A DNA stretch of 7,423 bases from Deltaproteobacteria bacterium (GTDB taxonomy: Bacteria > Desulfobacterota > GWC2-55-46 > DRQE01): contig DAOVKH010000082.1 in assembly GCA_030631875.1 (NCBI GenBank), positions 1-7,423 of the forward strand. The letters run 5' to 3'. The notes below the pieces were generated by a model. It was not told where the DNA came from, did no database searches, and saw only the letters and a program-made list of their open reading frames with translations. Both the position numbers and the translations under genes were made by a program. Shown here in pieces: positions 5,869-7,423 of the stretch (position 1 is its first letter; each line of letters opens with the position of its first letter).

Positions 5869-7423
5869 TTACTTAAGTACTGCTACTGTGACTCCGGCGC
5901 CGCCGCCATCTAAGTTAGCTCCGTGGTAGCTCTTAACGACAGGGCTCTCTGCTAAGTACTCGCCAACGGCACTCTTAAGCGCGCCCGTCCCTGTGCCGTG
6001 AATTATATCTATCGTAGCAAGCCCGTGCATATGTGCGGAGTCTATCGCGGACTCGACCTCTGCCAGAGCCTCTTCGACACGCATACCTATGACCTTTACC
6101 GAATTAGAAGCGTCAGCGATACTATGGGTTACGGCAGAGACGTAGCTCTTCGGAGCCTTCTTTTCTTTTACGACCTTCTTTACAAGAGAAGCCCACGACA
6201 CCTTGAGCTTAATCCTGCCAAGCTGAACCTCTGCCGTCTTCTTACTATTATTTACAGAGATCACTATGCCGTTTTTCCCTTTTGACGCAAGCACACCCTG
6301 AAGCCCTGTCGGCGCACCCGATAAGTCGCGCACCACCTCAACAGTATCGCCCACACGAGGGCTGTAGGCAAGCCTTTCCTCACCAAAGGACCTTAAGGTT
6401 TTAGCCGAGACCTCCCTTAACTCCTTTGCCTTAGCCGGAATCTTAGTGCCCTTGGCCTTAGCCTCGGCAATTATATCCATGAGCTTAGCTTCGGCCTTAC
6501 CGGTAATCTCAGCTAACTTTTCACGCGCCCTCTTTACGAGCTCCGAGCGGTCGTCCCTTAGCCTTTCGAGAGCCTTGGTGCGAGCCTTTTGAATCCTCTC
6601 AAGGTCTTCTCGTATGAGGACAATACGCACCCGTTCTTCTTCGACCCTGCGCATGGATTCAAGGAATACGCCCTCGCCAAGGTCGAGCCTGTCTCTGGCC
6701 TTGTCGACCAAATCCTTTGGTATTCCGTAGTTCTCTGCGACCGACAGTGCTAAGCTCGCTCCTGGCAAGCCGTAAGACAACTTATATAAAGGTTGCAGTG
6801 TATCTTTATCGAATATAACGGAAGCGTTCTCAAAACCGTCCTCTGCCTGAGCGTGCGCCTTCAGGAGATTCAGGTGTGTCGTAACTGCGACGACGGCACC
6901 GAGGGTCTTTAACCTCTCTATAAGTGTCAAAGCCAGGACACTTCCTTCGGCCGGGTCGGTGCCGACACCTATCTCATCTATCAGGACGAGTGCCGAGGAT
7001 TCTTTTGAGACAACGCCAAGTATATCGCCCATGCGTTTAAGGTGTGCCGAGAAGGTTGAGAGGTCTTCTGCGATATTTTGCCTATCGCCGATATCGGCGA
7101 AGATCTCCTTAAATAAAATAAACTCGCTATTATTACCGACAGGTACGGGCAGAGCCGACTGCACCATGAGCGTTAAGAGACCAAGTGTCTTTAATGCAAC
7201 GGTCTTACCTCCCGCATTTGCGCCCGATAAGACGAGCACTCGCGTGTCTTCTTCTATGGTTATATCAATAGGGGTCACAGTGGAAGCGTCCGCCTTACCC
7301 GCGCCGTCTGCCTCCTTAAATAAGAGCAGAGGATGGCGGGCGGACTTTAGCTTAACCGCGCCGTCTATATTTATAGATAGAGCGGTCGAGGCCGACAGTT
7401 CTTTACCGAAGAGTAGCTTTGCC
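5869..7423 (-). CDS. mutS2: Endonuclease MutS2 (Smr-domain MutS paralogue), 5'-partial
   Basis: MutS2 is a MutS-like ATPase without the mismatch-recognition domain; in studied bacteria it suppresses recombination or splits collided ribosomes. The frame is open to the right edge, so 517 C-terminal residues are visible and roughly 270 are missing, judged from a usual length near 780. The GTG at 7278 lies inside the gene and is not its start. Numbered from the first complete codon (7422), ARHPLL, typical just before the ATPase domain, is at about 28-33. The Walker A loop GANAGGKT is at 67-74 (bases 7201-7224), LSTFSAH near 121-127, and Walker B with LVLIDEIGVGTDP at about 145-156. A charged, probably coiled-coil segment follows at about 253-330, then a small beta-rich region at about 357-415. 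The C-terminal Smr domain (about 440-517) has IIHGTGTGALK and ends GVTVAVLK. The LDLRG motif of many Smr domains reads VKVIG here. The TAA stop lies 18 bases before dnaG. Identity is near certain; the cellular role is known from relatives only. Confidence 0.96.
   Translation of the reverse strand, partial: AKLLFGKELSASTALSINIDGAVKLKSARHPLLLFKEADGAGKADASTVTPIDITIEEDTRVLVLSGANAGGKTVALKTLGLLTLMVQSALPVPVGNNSEFILFKEIFADIGDRQNIAEDLSTFSAHLKRMGDILGVVSKESSALVLIDEIGVGTDPAEGSVLALTLIERLKTLGAVVAVTTHLNLLKAHAQAEDGFENASVIFDKDTLQPLYKLSYGLPGASLALSVAENYGIPKDLVDKARDRLDLGEGVFLESMRRVEEERVRIVLIREDLERIQKARTKALERLRDDRSELVKRAREKLAEITGKAEAKLMDIIAEAKAKGTKIPAKAKELREVSAKTLRSFGEERLAYSPRVGDTVEVVRDLSGAPTGLQGVLASKGKNGIVISVNNSKKTAEVQLGRIKLKVSWASLVKKVVKEKKAPKSYVSAVTHSIADASNSVKVIGMRVEEALAEVESAIDSAHMHGLATIDIIHGTGTGALKSAVGEYLAESPVVKSYHGANLDGGGAGVTVAVLK

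Noticed and set aside
1081..5871. All five visible stop codons are TAA or TAG, raising the idea of a reassigned TGA.
   Set aside because: Five stops are too few, and the invariant Trp-Trp of sigma region 2 uses TGG. No in-frame TGA at a conserved position was seen.
7276..7278. GTG at 7278 as a possible start of a short, stand-alone ATPase-Smr protein.
   Set aside because: The frame continues upstream to the window edge and encodes the conserved ARHPLL segment of MutS2, so this is an internal valine codon.

Overview
The window is a tightly packed run of six genes, all read from the minus strand, so transcription goes from high to low coordinates. In that order they are mutS2 (5' end beyond the right edge), dnaG, rpoD, cobO, a histidine phosphatase that is probably cobC-like, and a comM/yifB-type Mg-chelatase-like ATPase (3' end beyond the left edge). 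The gaps are 18, 27, 37, 5 and 18 bases. No stretch of 300 bases lacks a gene. I see no tRNA, rRNA, CRISPR array, insertion sequence, riboswitch or intrinsic terminator.

The organism is a bacterium of roughly balanced base composition. Its primary sigma factor carries a long insert between regions 1.2 and 2, and mutS2 sits directly before dnaG-rpoD. Together with the MutS2 P-loop variant GANAGGKT, this recalls the former Deltaproteobacteria (Desulfobacterota and relatives). That placement rests on remembered gene order and motifs only, and an uncultured sister phylum is equally possible. The classical rpsU-dnaG-rpoD operon of enterobacteria is absent: mutS2 occupies the position directly before dnaG.

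Region by region: 7423-5869 encodes the ATPase, coiled-coil and Smr parts of MutS2, which acts in recombination control or ribosome-collision rescue. 5850-4048 encodes the replication primase. 4020-2347 encodes the primary sigma-70 factor. 2309-1740 encodes the corrinoid adenosyltransferase, and 1734-1081 a two-histidine phosphatase that fits the alpha-ribazole phosphatase step of cobalamin nucleotide-loop assembly. 1062-1 encodes the first two thirds of ComM, a hexameric helicase of branch migration during natural transformation.

The layout suggests one long transcript joining replication and transcription initiation (dnaG, rpoD) to two recombination-type proteins at its ends (mutS2, comM), with a two-gene cobalamin pair in between. 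The short gaps leave little room for internal promoters or leader RNAs outside coding sequence. I found no clearly new biological system. The points most worth a second look are the unusual N-terminus and acidic insert of the sigma factor, the degenerate nuclease motif in the MutS2 Smr domain, the cobalamin pair placed behind rpoD without its own leader, and a six-codon reading frame overlapping the cobO start.
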